A stretch of DNA of 64,000 nt from Micavibrio aeruginosavorus EPB (GTDB taxonomy: Bacteria > Pseudomonadota > Alphaproteobacteria > Micavibrionales > Micavibrionaceae), in assembly GCF_000348745.1 (NCBI RefSeq), contig NC_020812.1, positions 691,444 to 755,443 of the forward strand, read 5' to 3'. A program made the translations under genes and the position numbers. Of this stretch, positions 17,801 to 26,416 are shown piece after piece; the first letter of the stretch is position 1, and the number at the start of each line of letters is the position of its first letter. The notes under the pieces are model-generated. The model did no database searches. It saw only the letters and a program-made list of their open reading frames with translations, and was not told the DNA's origin.

Positions 17801-19581
17801 AGCGTATCATCACCCAGGCCACCGGACAGGGTATCATCGCCCGCGCCACCGTAGATGACGTCATTTCCATCGCCACCATTCAGCGTGTCATTGCCATCTT
17901 CACCAAACAGCATGTCATCGCCGCCATTGCCGTTGACAATATCGTCACCAGCCTTGCCGTTCATGACTTGTGCAATGTTGAGGCCGTTGAGGGTGTTTGC
18001 GGATGAGTCGCCGAAAGTTTGGCTGTTTGATAAATCGACATCAATAATGTCGGAATATTTGATGTCTTCAATGGCAATAATCATGTTGCCATTTGTATCG
18101 GTACCGTATTGATCTTTAATGATGATTGATGTCGCGTTTTTGTAAGTAATCATTAAATCGCGATCGTTTACAAAGCTTGTTGTCATGTAGGTGGAGTAAC
18201 CGGACCCAAGATTCAGTGAAATTTTGTCTAATGCCCCACTTTCATCTTGAACAGTTACTGTATAATTGCTGGGCCAGCTATTGTGATGGCCAAAATTATG
18301 AATTCTGTAGAGGTCATCGCCAGATCCTCCATTTAGGTTAGTGCTACCATACTCTGAATGCAGTATGTCATTTCCCGCTTCTCCGTAGAGGGTGTCTGCG
18401 CCGCCCTCTGGGTTACCGTATTGGCGGCCGTCGACAAGTTCATCGTTTCCGTTCCCCCCGTAAATTGTATCGTCGCCGTTCCCACCAAGAACAAAATCGT
18501 CTCCGTCTCCGGCGTAAATCAAATCGTCTCCGCTTGAAGAAGATGTGTTGAGATGTTCGCCATAAATTACGTCGTCGCCAGTTCCTCCGTGGATCAAATC
18601 ATTACCAGCGCTTCCGGATATAGTGTCGTTTCCACTGTCCCCATATACAATATCTGCCCCAGCACCTACGTAGATACTGTCGTTACCATCGCCACCATAA
18701 ACTTCTTGAACTTTTGAAGCTGTCCCGGAGACATTGATAGAGTCTGCTCCAGCGCCAGCATACACAATGTTGTTTGAATCATTGGGAGATGAAACGGAGT
18801 CATTGCCATCTCCTCCGTAGACAATGTTGTTTCCAGTCCCTGTGTTTATAGAGTTTCCATCATTACCGCCGTAAATGGTATCATTTCCCGCTTCTCCGTT
18901 AAGAAAGTTGAAGCCACCACCGCCGTAAATAGTGTCGTTTCCTGCGCCACCATAGATATGGTCATTTCCGGATGTTAGATTATACTCATCGTCACCATAT
19001 AGCGTGTCGTCTCCGGTATGTCCGTAAACGTAATCGGCTCCGGCATCTCCAAAGACGATTCCTGCGCCTGATAGCGTGTCGTTTCCATTGCCACCGCGTA
19101 GCGTTCCGGTGCTTGTGGATACGTTTATGTTGTCATTGCCATCGCCGCCATAAACAAGGTGGGTACGGCCTGCGAAGGATGAATAGTTTGTTACGTGGTC
19201 GTTTCCGCTGCCGCCGTGAAATTCCAGATGTGAGCCGTAGTGATAGATTTGGGATCCGCCAGCGTCTGTATAAACAACCGATGATGCATAAGTGTATGCT
19301 GTCAGATGTCCGGCTCCGCCGTAAATTATTTTATTTCCTGTTGTCCATCCGTGGATGGTTTCGTCACCATCGTCACCATAAATAACATCGTTTCCATCTC
19401 CTGGGCGAATAATGTCGTTTCCTGCGCCGCCGTGAATTTCGTCATCTCCTGCGCCAGCATTGATATCGTCTGCGCCACCGTTGCCATAGATAATGTCGTT
19501 ACCCTCGTAGGCGCTGATGTTGTCGCTATCGGCGGTGCCGTTCAGAGTATCGTCGCCAGATGTTCCGGTAATTGTTGCCAT
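14815..19581 (-). CDS. Large RTX calcium-binding repeat protein, probably secreted by a type I system
   Basis: The 1588-residue product has no signal peptide and starts directly with RTX nonapeptides (GDDTLNG, GNDIIYG, GAGDDEIHGG). Residues about 425-540 are a non-repeat insert resembling the haemolysin-type calcium-binding related domain. Residues about 590-1490 hold eleven copies of a longer module whose core reads GGTDTLSNIENVTGSAYADT, separated by RTX repeats. The C-terminal ~110 residues (LFVFESASAFNNVDTITDF onward) fit a type I secretion signal. No protease or lipase domain is visible, so adhesin or surface-layer roles are more likely than an enzyme. No type I transporter genes are in the window. 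An AGGGAG site precedes the ATG. The 5' third is AT-richer than the rest. Confidence 0.9.
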   Translation of the reverse strand: MATITGTSGDDTLNGTADSDNISAYEGNDIIYGNGGADDINAGAGDDEIHGGAGNDIIRPGDGNDVIYGDDGDETIHGWTTGNKIIYGGAGHLTAYTYASSVVYTDAGGSQIYHYGSHLEFHGGSGNDHVTNYSSFAGRTHLVYGGDGNDNINVSTSTGTLRGGNGNDTLSGAGIVFGDAGADYVYGHTGDDTLYGDDEYNLTSGNDHIYGGAGNDTIYGGGGFNFLNGEAGNDTIYGGNDGNSINTGTGNNIVYGGDGNDSVSSPNDSNNIVYAGAGADSINVSGTASKVQEVYGGDGNDSIYVGAGADIVYGDSGNDTISGSAGNDLIHGGTGDDVIYGEHLNTSSSSGDDLIYAGDGDDFVLGGNGDDTIYGGNGNDELVDGRQYGNPEGGADTLYGEAGNDILHSEYGSTNLNGGSGDDLYRIHNFGHHNSWPSNYTVTVQDESGALDKISLNLGSGYSTYMTTSFVNDRDLMITYKNATSIIIKDQYGTDTNGNMIIAIEDIKYSDIIDVDLSNSQTFGDSSANTLNGLNIAQVMNGKAGDDIVNGNGGDDMLFGEDGNDTLNGGDGNDVIYGGAGDDTLSGGLGDDTLNGSGGIDTVTYATSATAVSVNLDTGLAIGEGIDVLSSIESVTGSAYNDTIIGNGLDNVIDGGAGNDVLDGAGGFDTLSFATSSVGVTIDFSSGTVDDGLGGTDTISNFESITASSHDDILIGDNNANILDGRDGNDEIYGEGGNDTLFGGEGDDILDGGDGVDTINYAAAVSGVTVDLSNGTATGQGSDTITAIENVIGSIYADTITGDSENNVLDGGTGADIIYGDFGTDTLTGGAGDDELHGGNDNDTLSGGNDNDDLYGDAGADTLNGDAGNDDLYGGDGDDVLNGGSGDDTIDGGAGTDTATFAGSGTGVTVDLVAGTATGYGTDTLVDIENVTGSSQADTITGNTGNNVLNGGNGNDVLIGGAGNDSLIGGSGTDTVDYSASMSGVTVNLTTNTASDGLGGTDTLSSIENVIGSAYADTLTGSSAANVLNGGDGNDTMTGNNGNDTLNGGNGDDVITGGAGNDVIDGGADNDTLLYNAATSGVIVNLATGTVSDGTGGTDTISNIENVTGSAYADTFTGDAGNNVLDAGNGIDTIDYSAATSGVVVDVLTGTASDGLGGTDTLLSFENIIGSANADTLTGNAAANIIIGGAGDDVIDGGADNDTVRYNAAASGIVVDLSTGTASDGDGGTDTLSNIENITGSGFADSITGDAAANILEGGAGDDVLAGLGGNDTLNGGDGSDTVDYSTATAGVSVDLSAGMADDGLGGTDTLVSIENVTGSDYADAFIGTAGNNVIDGGNGIDSVDFSAALAGITVDLSTGTANDGLGGTDTLSNIESIIGSDYDDAFIGNAGDNAFDGGAGIDHIDYGAATSGITVDLSTGSASDGLGGTDTLSNIENVSGSDYADTITGNGSANVLYGHDGADALYGGAGSDVLYGGDGADSLNGGADDDLFVFESASAFNNVDTITDFTVGDGDVLDLSDLLTLFDPLTDAITDFVTITDNGTDSAVFVDQDGTGGTYGLTQIASLTGVTGLTDEQALYTNGNIIA

Positions 19582-19763
19582 GATTTATTACTCCCTGTTT
19601 TGTGTGAAAAATGAAATGCGGGAGTAGGGTAGCGGATTTTGTGGAGGGGGTGATTCGGGATTGGTGCAACCTGTGGGGTTTTCCACAAGGAATGGTTGTT
19701 TTCTGTGGTGATTGCGTGTTTTGGGTTTGGGGTGGGGCGGGGGTGTTTTGGTTTTAGAATGTG

Positions 19764-19798
19764 AAAATCCCCGGCGGACTTCTTCCGCCGGGGGTTTT
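19764..19798 (-). terminator. Intrinsic terminator of the flagellin gene
   Basis: Perfect ten-base stem CCCCGGCGGA (19769-19778) and TCCGCCGGGG (19784-19793), loop CTTCT, followed on the leftward strand by ATTTTC. It lies 26 bases past the flagellin stop. The next ~180 bases to the RTX start contain no gene and only the RTX ribosome site. Confidence 0.85.
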
Positions 19799-19818
19799 CG
19801 CGATTAAATCTGTGTCGA

Positions 19819-21528
19819 TTAGAACAGACGCAGGATCGACTGCTGGGACTGAGAGGCCAGTGACAGGGCGGTAACACCCAGGGACTGACGGGTCTGCAGA
19901 GCCAGCAATTTTGCGCCTTCCTCGTTCTGGTCGGCGTTAACCAGTTTGTCCGAACCTTCTTTCAGCGTGTTGATCAAGCTGGTGGTGAAGGTTTGGCGGG
20001 TCTGAATAACAGACAGGTCGTTGGCCAGGGTCGCGCCGAAGTCACGGACAGAACCCAAGGCGTCACGCACTGCACTGATCACACCGTCAACGGATGCCGC
20101 GTTGCTGAAGTTGGCTTCTTCCAGACCCAGACCAGCGGACGTGAAGGTCACGCCTTTGGTTTCGATCGTGCTGGTGCGATCTTCGTTGAAAGTCGTCAGC
20201 AGGTCGTTGCCGTTCAGCAGGTTGGTCCCACGGTAGCCCGTGTCGCCGTTGCTAACCAAGGCATCAATCTGGTCGCGGATTTTGTTGAAATCCTGTTCCA
20301 GTTTAGCCAGTTGGCCCGCGGAAGATCCTAGCTGGATGTTTTCTTCGACAGCAACACCGGCAGCAACTGCAGACAGATCGGTCAAGCCGAAGCCAAAGTT
20401 AGCAGAGTCACCAATTGCGGACCCAGCGAAACCAATCTGCACACTCTCGACTGAGGCGTCAATCGCGCGGATAGAAATTTGCCCGGTTCCTTCGTCGAAC
20501 GTAGCTTCCAGCTTGGAGCTCAAGGTGGAGTTATTGTTGATCGCATCAACAAACTCTTGAACTGTAGCTGTTGCGGCGAGGGCGATGTTTTGTGCTGCCC
20601 CTCCGTTTACGGCGATAGTGTAGTTTTCACCGCTAATACCGTCGAACAACGTTGCAGCAGTCGGTGCCTCGGCTGTGCGCAGTGCAGTCAGAAGCGTACT
20701 GCGGTCTGCAACGTCACCTTGGTCGTTCTTTACAAAGTTGTATGACTTCAAAGCAACATCAGCTGTTGCTGTGAAACCTACGTTGTTTGGAGCTGCTGCA
20801 ATACCATCGGCTGTAACTTTTGCGATTTCGCCAAAGCCAAGAGCGTTAGCTGCAGCCAGTTTATCTGCATCTGTAGCTCCGCTGAAGTCAACGGTGAAGC
20901 TGCCCCCGCTGACCAAGGAACGAATAGACAGTTGTCCCTTATCATCGAGTTTGGCTTCGAAAACAGCACTTTGGTCGGCCTGATCGCGAATTTCGTTGAT
21001 TGCTGTAATCAACTCGTTTGTTGACGTGCCTGCAGCAACGGCAACGGTAATGCTTGTTTGTGCACCACCAGCCGGATCCGGGTCGATGACATCACCATCC
21101 GCGTCCGTGGCTGTCAGTGTCAGCGTTACGCCGCCCGTCAAGCCAGGAACATCAGTCAGGTCATCAATGTTGCGGAGGTCTTTGTTACCCGTAACTTTGG
21201 CTTCAGCCGTACCAGCAGCCAGAGCTTCTTGAGCCTGGGATGCAATGGAGTCAGCTTGTTCAACCAAAGAGGTCAGGGCGGTAACACCGGTATCAGCGGC
21301 TTTAATCACCTGAACGGACTGGCCGATAGAATCGAGCAGTTTGGTCAGGTCGGCCGCACGGTTGGTCAGGGCGCGGGATGCGAAGAATGCCTGCGGACCA
21401 TCAAGGGCCGAGTTAATCTTCTTACCTGTACCCAGGTTACGTTGCGTCAGATCGATGGAGTTTTGAGTGCTCTGCAGAGACAGCAGGTTGGTCCGCATAG
21501 CAGCGGAGAGTACGACATCGGATGTCAT
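19819..21528 (-). CDS. Flagellin, filament subunit
   Basis: The 569-residue product has both conserved flagellin ends. The N-terminal D0/D1 part includes LLSLQSTQNSIDLTQRNLGTG and SALDGPQAFFASRALTNRA. The C-terminal D0/D1 part includes LGSVRDFGATLANDLSVIQTR and ends LASQSQQSILRLF. The central region (about 110-430) is a variable surface domain with FlgK/flagellin-like repeats. At 569 residues it is longer than the roughly 270-residue Caulobacter flagellins. The leader has a stem-loop suitable for FlbT. It stands alone between two terminator/leader regions, upstream of the RTX gene. Confidence 0.95.
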   Translation of the reverse strand: MTSDVVLSAAMRTNLLSLQSTQNSIDLTQRNLGTGKKINSALDGPQAFFASRALTNRAADLTKLLDSIGQSVQVIKAADTGVTALTSLVEQADSIASQAQEALAAGTAEAKVTGNKDLRNIDDLTDVPGLTGGVTLTLTATDADGDVIDPDPAGGAQTSITVAVAAGTSTNELITAINEIRDQADQSAVFEAKLDDKGQLSIRSLVSGGSFTVDFSGATDADKLAAANALGFGEIAKVTADGIAAAPNNVGFTATADVALKSYNFVKNDQGDVADRSTLLTALRTAEAPTAATLFDGISGENYTIAVNGGAAQNIALAATATVQEFVDAINNNSTLSSKLEATFDEGTGQISIRAIDASVESVQIGFAGSAIGDSANFGFGLTDLSAVAAGVAVEENIQLGSSAGQLAKLEQDFNKIRDQIDALVSNGDTGYRGTNLLNGNDLLTTFNEDRTSTIETKGVTFTSAGLGLEEANFSNAASVDGVISAVRDALGSVRDFGATLANDLSVIQTRQTFTTSLINTLKEGSDKLVNADQNEEGAKLLALQTRQSLGVTALSLASQSQQSILRLF

Positions 21529-21565
21529 AGTAGGGTTCCTTTCCTAGGTTTCCTATTTTATGTCA

Positions 21566-21586
21566 GTATCGAATTCCTCTCGATAC
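21566..21586 (-). promoter_or_regulatory. Stem-loop in the flagellin mRNA leader
   Basis: A perfect seven-base stem, GTATCGA (21566-21572) and TCGATAC (21580-21586), with a GA-rich loop on the leftward strand, lies 38 bases before the flagellin ATG. Its loop contains AGGAAT. In Caulobacter FlbT acts on the flagellin leader, so this is a natural candidate target; that link is inference. Confidence 0.45.
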
Positions 21587-21754
21587 AGTACCCAGTCTAA
21601 GCCAGAAGGCCTTAACAAAGGTTTAAAGAGGCTAGCATGCGATTTTTTGGAAGTCACTGAAATTATTGAGTCTTTTTGTATTATGAAAAAATTGATGCAA
21701 AAAAGTTTTGTTTTTCTGAGAAATTTTTGCGGGATTTGGGTCTGTTTCTTTTTT

Positions 21755-21783
21755 GTCATTCCCGCGAAAGCGGGAATCCATAG
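21755..21783. repeat. REP-like palindromic repeat, type A
   Basis: The arms ATTCCCGC and GCGGGAAT pair around a GAAA loop, preceded by GTC and followed by CCATAG. The same element occurs at 50578-50606 and, reversed, at 50924-50955. It lies in the non-coding gap between flagellin and ppdK. Confidence 0.85.
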
Positions 21784-21828
21784 TGGTTATCCGATTTAAG
21801 GAGGGGGCAATATCGTCACTCTATATAC

Positions 21829-21899
21829 GTCACTCCGGCGAAAGCCGGAGTCTTCGTCCTTTATGGCGGGAAGATCCCGGCCTGCGCCGGGATGACGAA
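21829..21899. repeat. Inverted pair of REP-like repeats, type B
   Basis: Two different palindromes face each other: ACTCCGGC/GCCGGAGT (with GAAA loop, 21831-21850) and ATCCCGGC/GCCGGGAT (about 21873-21892). A similar pair with the same spacer words (CTTC-TCC-TTTAT and GAAGATCCCGGC) is found at 32221-32305, so this is a composite repeat unit. It is non-coding. Confidence 0.8.
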
Positions 21900-22057
21900 T
21901 TCTGCATAGCTTTCTTCTTATTCGCGGCCATTCGTGAGTTAAATGATGGAATGGTCCCATATTCCAAATGTGGACAACCCTGTCGCAATATCGCCAGTCT
22001 CTGCCCCGAATCGGATAGGATAACACCGACATTTTTCGATCCGGGGAGAATACGCAC

Positions 22058-24754
22058 ATGACCACGCAATGGGTTTACAGTTTCGGTGCCAAGGACAGCA
22101 ATGCGCGCCCGGATATACAGGGGCCTGTGAAAAATTTGCTGGGTGGCAAGGGGGCTAATCTGGCCGAAATGGCGTCGTTGGGTCTGCCCGTTCCACCCGG
22201 ATTTACGATTACGACGGAAGTATGCACGGCGTTTTATAAAAACGCGGAAAGTTATCCCGCCGAATTGCGCGCGCAGGTCGATGCCGCGTTGAAGAAAATC
22301 GAAGACGCGGTGGGTGTGAAATTTGGCGATGCCAAAAACCCGTTGCTGCTTTCCGTCCGGTCCGGCGCGCGCGTGTCGATGCCGGGCATGATGGATACGG
22401 TTTTGAATCTTGGCCTGAATGATGAAACCGTGGTTGGCCTGGCCGCGTCGTCGGGGGATGAGCGTTTTGCGTGGGATTCATACCGCCGCTTCGTTCAGAT
22501 GTATGGCGACGTTGTTCTGGGTGTATCGCACCACGATTTCGAAGACATTCTGGATCAACAAAAACGTGACGATAATGTGTTCAACGATACCGATTTGTCG
22601 GCAGATGCGTGGAAAAACGTCGTTGCCGGATACAAGGCGTTGGTGAAGCACGACACCGGGACCGATTTCCCGATGAATCCGGTTGATCAATTGTGGGGCG
22701 CGGTGGGGGCCGTGTTTAAATCATGGATGACGGCGCGGGCCGTGTCATACCGCGCCATTCATGACATTCCCGAAGATTGGGGCACCGCCGTGAATGTTCA
22801 GGCGATGGTGTTCGGCAATATGGGGGATGATTGTGCCACGGGCGTGGCCTTTACCCGCGATCCGTCCACGGGCGAAAATTATTTCTACGGCGAATATCTG
22901 ATCAACGCACAGGGTGAAGATGTTGTAGCGGGCATTCGTACGCCGCAATCCCTGACCATTCTGGGGCGCGAGAAAGAGGGATCAACTCTGCCGTCGATGG
23001 AAGAAACCATGCCGGGCGTGTTCAAACAACTGGATGATGTACGCCATATATTGGAAAGCCATTATCGCGACATGCAGGATATCGAATTCACCGTGCAAAG
23101 CGGCACGCTGTATATGCTGCAAACCCGCACCGGAAAACGCACCAGTGCGGCGGCCCTGAAAATCGCCGTGGATATGGTGGGTGAGGGGTTGATTACCAAG
23201 GAAGAGGCGTTGTTGCGTCTGGAGCCGCAGGCGCTGGACCAACTTTTACACCCCACGCTCGATCCGGCGGCGCATAAAACCATTTTGACCCGCGGCCTGC
23301 CCGCATCACCGGGCGCGGCCAGCGGCATCGTGGTGTTTAGCGCCGATGACGCCGAAGCGATGGCCAAGGACGGGAAGAAAGTTATCCTCTGCCGCCGCGA
23401 AACCAGCCCGGAAGATATTCACGGCATGCACGCCGCCGCCGGCATTTTGACCACGCGTGGCGGTATGACCAGCCATGCCGCCGTCGTTGCGCGCGGCATG
23501 GGACGGGCGTGCGTGGCCGGGGCGGGCGCGTTACAGATTGATTACGAAACCGCCACCATGCGCGTCGGTGACCGCGTGGTGAAGGCGGGTGATGTCATCA
23601 CCATTGATGGCGGTGCGGGCGAGGTCATGCTGGGCGCGGTGCCGACCGTGCAACCGGAATTGTCCGGCGATTTTGCGACCGTGATGCAGTGGGCGGATGA
23701 TGTGCGCCGCATGGGCGTGCGCGCGAATGCGGAAACACCGCTGGATGCCAAAACCGCGCGCGGTTTCGGGGCGGAGGGGATCGGCCTGTGCCGGACCGAA
23801 CACATGTTCTTTGACCCGACACGGATTCAGCATGTTCGCGAAATGATTTTCGCCAACAATGCGCCTGCGCGCCGTGATGCGCTGGCCAAATTGCTGTCCG
23901 CGCAACGGGGTGATTTTGCCGAATTGTTTGAAATCATGCGCGGACTGCCCGTGACCATTCGCTTGCTGGACCCGCCATTGCATGAATTCCTGCCGCAAAG
24001 TGATGCGGATATTGCCGATTTTGCCCGTATGGCCAATATCGGCGCGGATCAGGTGCGGATGCGCCTGCGCGAACTACATGAAACCAATCCGATGCTGGGC
24101 CATCGCGGATGCCGGTTGGGCATGACCTATCCGGAAATTTATGAAATGCAGGCCCGCGCAATTTTCGAAGCGGCAATCAAGGTTGATGTGACACCGGAAA
24201 TCATGATCCCGTTGATTGCCACGCACCGCGAATTGGTTGTTTTGAAAAAACTGGTCGATGAAACGGCGTTGGCGGTGTTCGCCGAAACCGGAAAGACGGT
24301 GGCCTACACTGTGGGCACCATGATCGAATTGCCGCGTGCGGCGTTGACGGCGGATGAAATCGCGCCCGATGCCGCGTTTTTCAGTTTTGGCACCAACGAT
24401 CTGACGCAAACCACGCTGGGGCTCAGCCGCGATGACTCGGCCCTGTTCATGAATGATTATTTGCGCCAGGGCGTGTTTGCCCGCGACCCGTTTGCCACGC
24501 TGGATATTGACGGGGTGGGGCAATTGGTGCGCATTGCTGTTGAGCGCGGGCGCAAAGCACGCCCGGATATCAAACTGGGCATCTGCGGCGAACATGGCGG
24601 TGACCCGGCGTCCATCGCATTTTGTGAATCGGTGGGATTACACTACGTATCCTGCTCCCCCTACCGCGTCCCCATCGCCCGCCTGGCCGCGGCGCAGGCC
24701 ACCATTCGGGAGACTGCCGGAAAAAAGCCTGATGCCGCCAAGCGGGCGGCATAA
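22058..24754 (+). CDS. ppdK: Pyruvate, phosphate dikinase
   Basis: PPDK interconverts pyruvate, ATP and phosphate with phosphoenolpyruvate, AMP and diphosphate. The 898-residue product has the N-terminal nucleotide-binding domain (GGKGANLAEMASLGLPVPPGF at about 31-51), the central phosphohistidine domain with GGMTSHAAVVARGMG (catalytic His near 473) and the PEP-binding barrel with GIGLCRTEHMFF and CGEHGGDP (catalytic Cys near 843). Length is normal. GGGGAGA lies eight to nine bases before the ATG. It is not in an operon with an upstream gene; the AT-rich gene that follows starts nine bases later. Confidence 0.97.
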   Translation: MTTQWVYSFGAKDSNARPDIQGPVKNLLGGKGANLAEMASLGLPVPPGFTITTEVCTAFYKNAESYPAELRAQVDAALKKIEDAVGVKFGDAKNPLLLSVRSGARVSMPGMMDTVLNLGLNDETVVGLAASSGDERFAWDSYRRFVQMYGDVVLGVSHHDFEDILDQQKRDDNVFNDTDLSADAWKNVVAGYKALVKHDTGTDFPMNPVDQLWGAVGAVFKSWMTARAVSYRAIHDIPEDWGTAVNVQAMVFGNMGDDCATGVAFTRDPSTGENYFYGEYLINAQGEDVVAGIRTPQSLTILGREKEGSTLPSMEETMPGVFKQLDDVRHILESHYRDMQDIEFTVQSGTLYMLQTRTGKRTSAAALKIAVDMVGEGLITKEEALLRLEPQALDQLLHPTLDPAAHKTILTRGLPASPGAASGIVVFSADDAEAMAKDGKKVILCRRETSPEDIHGMHAAAGILTTRGGMTSHAAVVARGMGRACVAGAGALQIDYETATMRVGDRVVKAGDVITIDGGAGEVMLGAVPTVQPELSGDFATVMQWADDVRRMGVRANAETPLDAKTARGFGAEGIGLCRTEHMFFDPTRIQHVREMIFANNAPARRDALAKLLSAQRGDFAELFEIMRGLPVTIRLLDPPLHEFLPQSDADIADFARMANIGADQVRMRLRELHETNPMLGHRGCRLGMTYPEIYEMQARAIFEAAIKVDVTPEIMIPLIATHRELVVLKKLVDETALAVFAETGKTVAYTVGTMIELPRAALTADEIAPDAAFFSFGTNDLTQTTLGLSRDDSALFMNDYLRQGVFARDPFATLDIDGVGQLVRIAVERGRKARPDIKLGICGEHGGDPASIAFCESVGLHYVSCSPYRVPIARLAAAQATIRETAGKKPDAAKRAA

Positions 24755-24762
24755 TAATTGAT

Positions 24763-25596
24763 ATGCGGATGGTGAATTTTATGCAGGTACATAAAAGGCA
24801 ATTAAAAGGTGTTTTTGTTATAGCCCTTCTTTGCGTTTTGATTTTTTCTCCTGCCGCACATGCGCACAGGCCATATCTTGTGAACAAGGGCACATTAACT
24901 GATCCCGGTGGGGAAATTATAGTTAAGGGAAAGCGTTACGGCGACGGGATATTTTCTACAGATCCTGTAACTTTTGAAATTCGTAATCGTAATGGTGTCG
25001 TTTTGGCAAACACACCGGTCGCCGATCATGTTGCAGTTTTTTGTCCCCATGCCAAATTCTGTTGGGCATTTCCATACGGCTATTTGACCCCGATCGTGTC
25101 AGGATACAAGCTTGACGCTGATAATATTGATTGGGATGCGCAGTCTAAGAATGATAGTGGGCGTGGAAATTTTGAACGGTATTTGAGTGGCGATGAAAAA
25201 ACTTTGCGTGATTATGATTTGGACTACCCAGAATTTATAAAAACGTATTCTGGGTTTGAGGAGGTCAAAATGGCTTCCATTATTAGCCCAATAATGATCG
25301 TGTTTGATCAATTCTTTATATTATTAGGTTTGTTGGTTCTGACGTTCGTTCCGTATCTTCTCTATTGGCTGTTCTTCTCTAAGAGGTGGACGCAAAACAA
25401 AGTTCTTAAATATGGAATTTTTCTTTTTGGTTCTTGTATTTTTCTGGGGTATTGCGGATTTTATTTTTTGGCTTTGCTTGTGTTCGGTTACACGCTTTCA
25501 ACGCCCATATTCTATCTTCTCGCGGCTATAATCTCTGGTGCAGTTCTTGGCGCTTTGTTTTCAAAGAAAACAAAGCGTTCTGCCTTGGTGGAATGA
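24763..25596 (+). CDS. AT-rich membrane protein of unknown function
   Basis: The 277-residue product has a cleavable signal peptide (hydrophobic 17-31, ending AHAHRPY), a periplasmic region of about 150 residues with a pair of cysteines (CPHAKFC) and three membrane helices in the last 100 residues, ending KKTKRSALVE. No family is recognised. Its base composition is far more AT-rich than ppdK and the genes that follow, and it uses codons such as TTT, ATT and AAA heavily, which suggests recent transfer. An ATG six codons later is an alternative start. It lies nine bases after ppdK but has a weak ribosome site. Confidence 0.7.
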   Translation: MRMVNFMQVHKRQLKGVFVIALLCVLIFSPAAHAHRPYLVNKGTLTDPGGEIIVKGKRYGDGIFSTDPVTFEIRNRNGVVLANTPVADHVAVFCPHAKFCWAFPYGYLTPIVSGYKLDADNIDWDAQSKNDSGRGNFERYLSGDEKTLRDYDLDYPEFIKTYSGFEEVKMASIISPIMIVFDQFFILLGLLVLTFVPYLLYWLFFSKRWTQNKVLKYGIFLFGSCIFLGYCGFYFLALLVFGYTLSTPIFYLLAAIISGAVLGALFSKKTKRSALVE

Positions 25597-25632
25597 TTGT
25601 TTTTTATTGTGCGGGAATGACAAATTGTGAGG

Positions 25633-26400
25633 TTAGAGAGGCTCGATGCCGATTGCTGAAAGTCGATCGATTGCATCCCGTTTCACCACCGCCAATCCAA
25701 CCGTTCCGGATGAACTCCGCATTTCTCCAATTTCACCTGCGTCATCGGTGATCATGGTGCCGGGGGCGGGTGGTGTGGTGGGGAAAGATAATGCCATTAA
25801 AACCTTCTTCCCCAGATTGCGGTGATACATGCGGGCGGTGATTTCCTGGCCGACGAAGCATCCTTTGGTAAAGGATACGCCGTGCAAGCGGTCCATATTA
25901 TTTTCCATCAGCAAGGATTGTTCGGGCACCAGATCGCGTGACCCATCGGGGATGCACAGGCGGATGCGGTGATCATCCCAGCGGGAGAAATCGGCCTGTG
26001 TGCTGTCGGTGGGGGCGATCGGGCCGCGCCAGCCGAGGTCCGCGTGGCGGGGATCGGCATAATTGCCATCGGGAACGGGGCCGGTTCCGGCGTAAATTGT
26101 TACGGCGGGTTCGCAATCCAGTGTAACGGCGGAGCGGAGTTTATAGCGTTTCAATCGCGCGGCCAGATCCTCTGCCCGTGTGCCGCCTTCACATTCCAAC
26201 AGGTAATCATCCCCCTGTTTTGTCACAAAAAAATCGTGCAAGAAACGGCCCTGCGCGGTCAGGAGACAGGCATAGACGCTCCGGGTTTCCGATGCGGTTT
26301 CAATATCCCCGGTGACAAGGTCCTGTAAAAACCGGGTGGCGTCAGCTCCGCCAACGCGGATGCGGCCCCGGTTTGGTATCTGGCAATAAAAATGGTTCAT
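25633..26400 (-). CDS. ygfZ: YgfZ/GcvT-type folate-binding protein (Fe-S cluster maintenance)
   Basis: YgfZ-family proteins bind tetrahydrofolate and help assemble or repair certain iron-sulphur enzymes. The 255-residue product has the defining signature KGCFVGQEITARM at about residues 180-192, with the conserved cysteine. The N-terminal barrel part (VGGADATRFLQDLVTGDI) matches aminomethyltransferase-like folds. The ATG at 26398-26400 gives the family's N-terminus; an open frame continues 91 codons upstream but overlaps the divergent glycosyltransferase gene and is not used. The start lies only 16 bases from that of the divergent gene. Confidence 0.9.
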   Translation of the reverse strand: MNHFYCQIPNRGRIRVGGADATRFLQDLVTGDIETASETRSVYACLLTAQGRFLHDFFVTKQGDDYLLECEGGTRAEDLAARLKRYKLRSAVTLDCEPAVTIYAGTGPVPDGNYADPRHADLGWRGPIAPTDSTQADFSRWDDHRIRLCIPDGSRDLVPEQSLLMENNMDRLHGVSFTKGCFVGQEITARMYHRNLGKKVLMALSFPTTPPAPGTMITDDAGEIGEMRSSSGTVGLAVVKRDAIDRLSAIGIEPL

Positions 26401-26416
26401 GCTACAATCCGCCCTT

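Noticed and set aside
14815-19581. Dense short repeats that might look like a CRISPR array or satellite
   Set aside because: They are in-frame RTX nonapeptide codons within one open gene; no constant repeat-spacer alternation exists.
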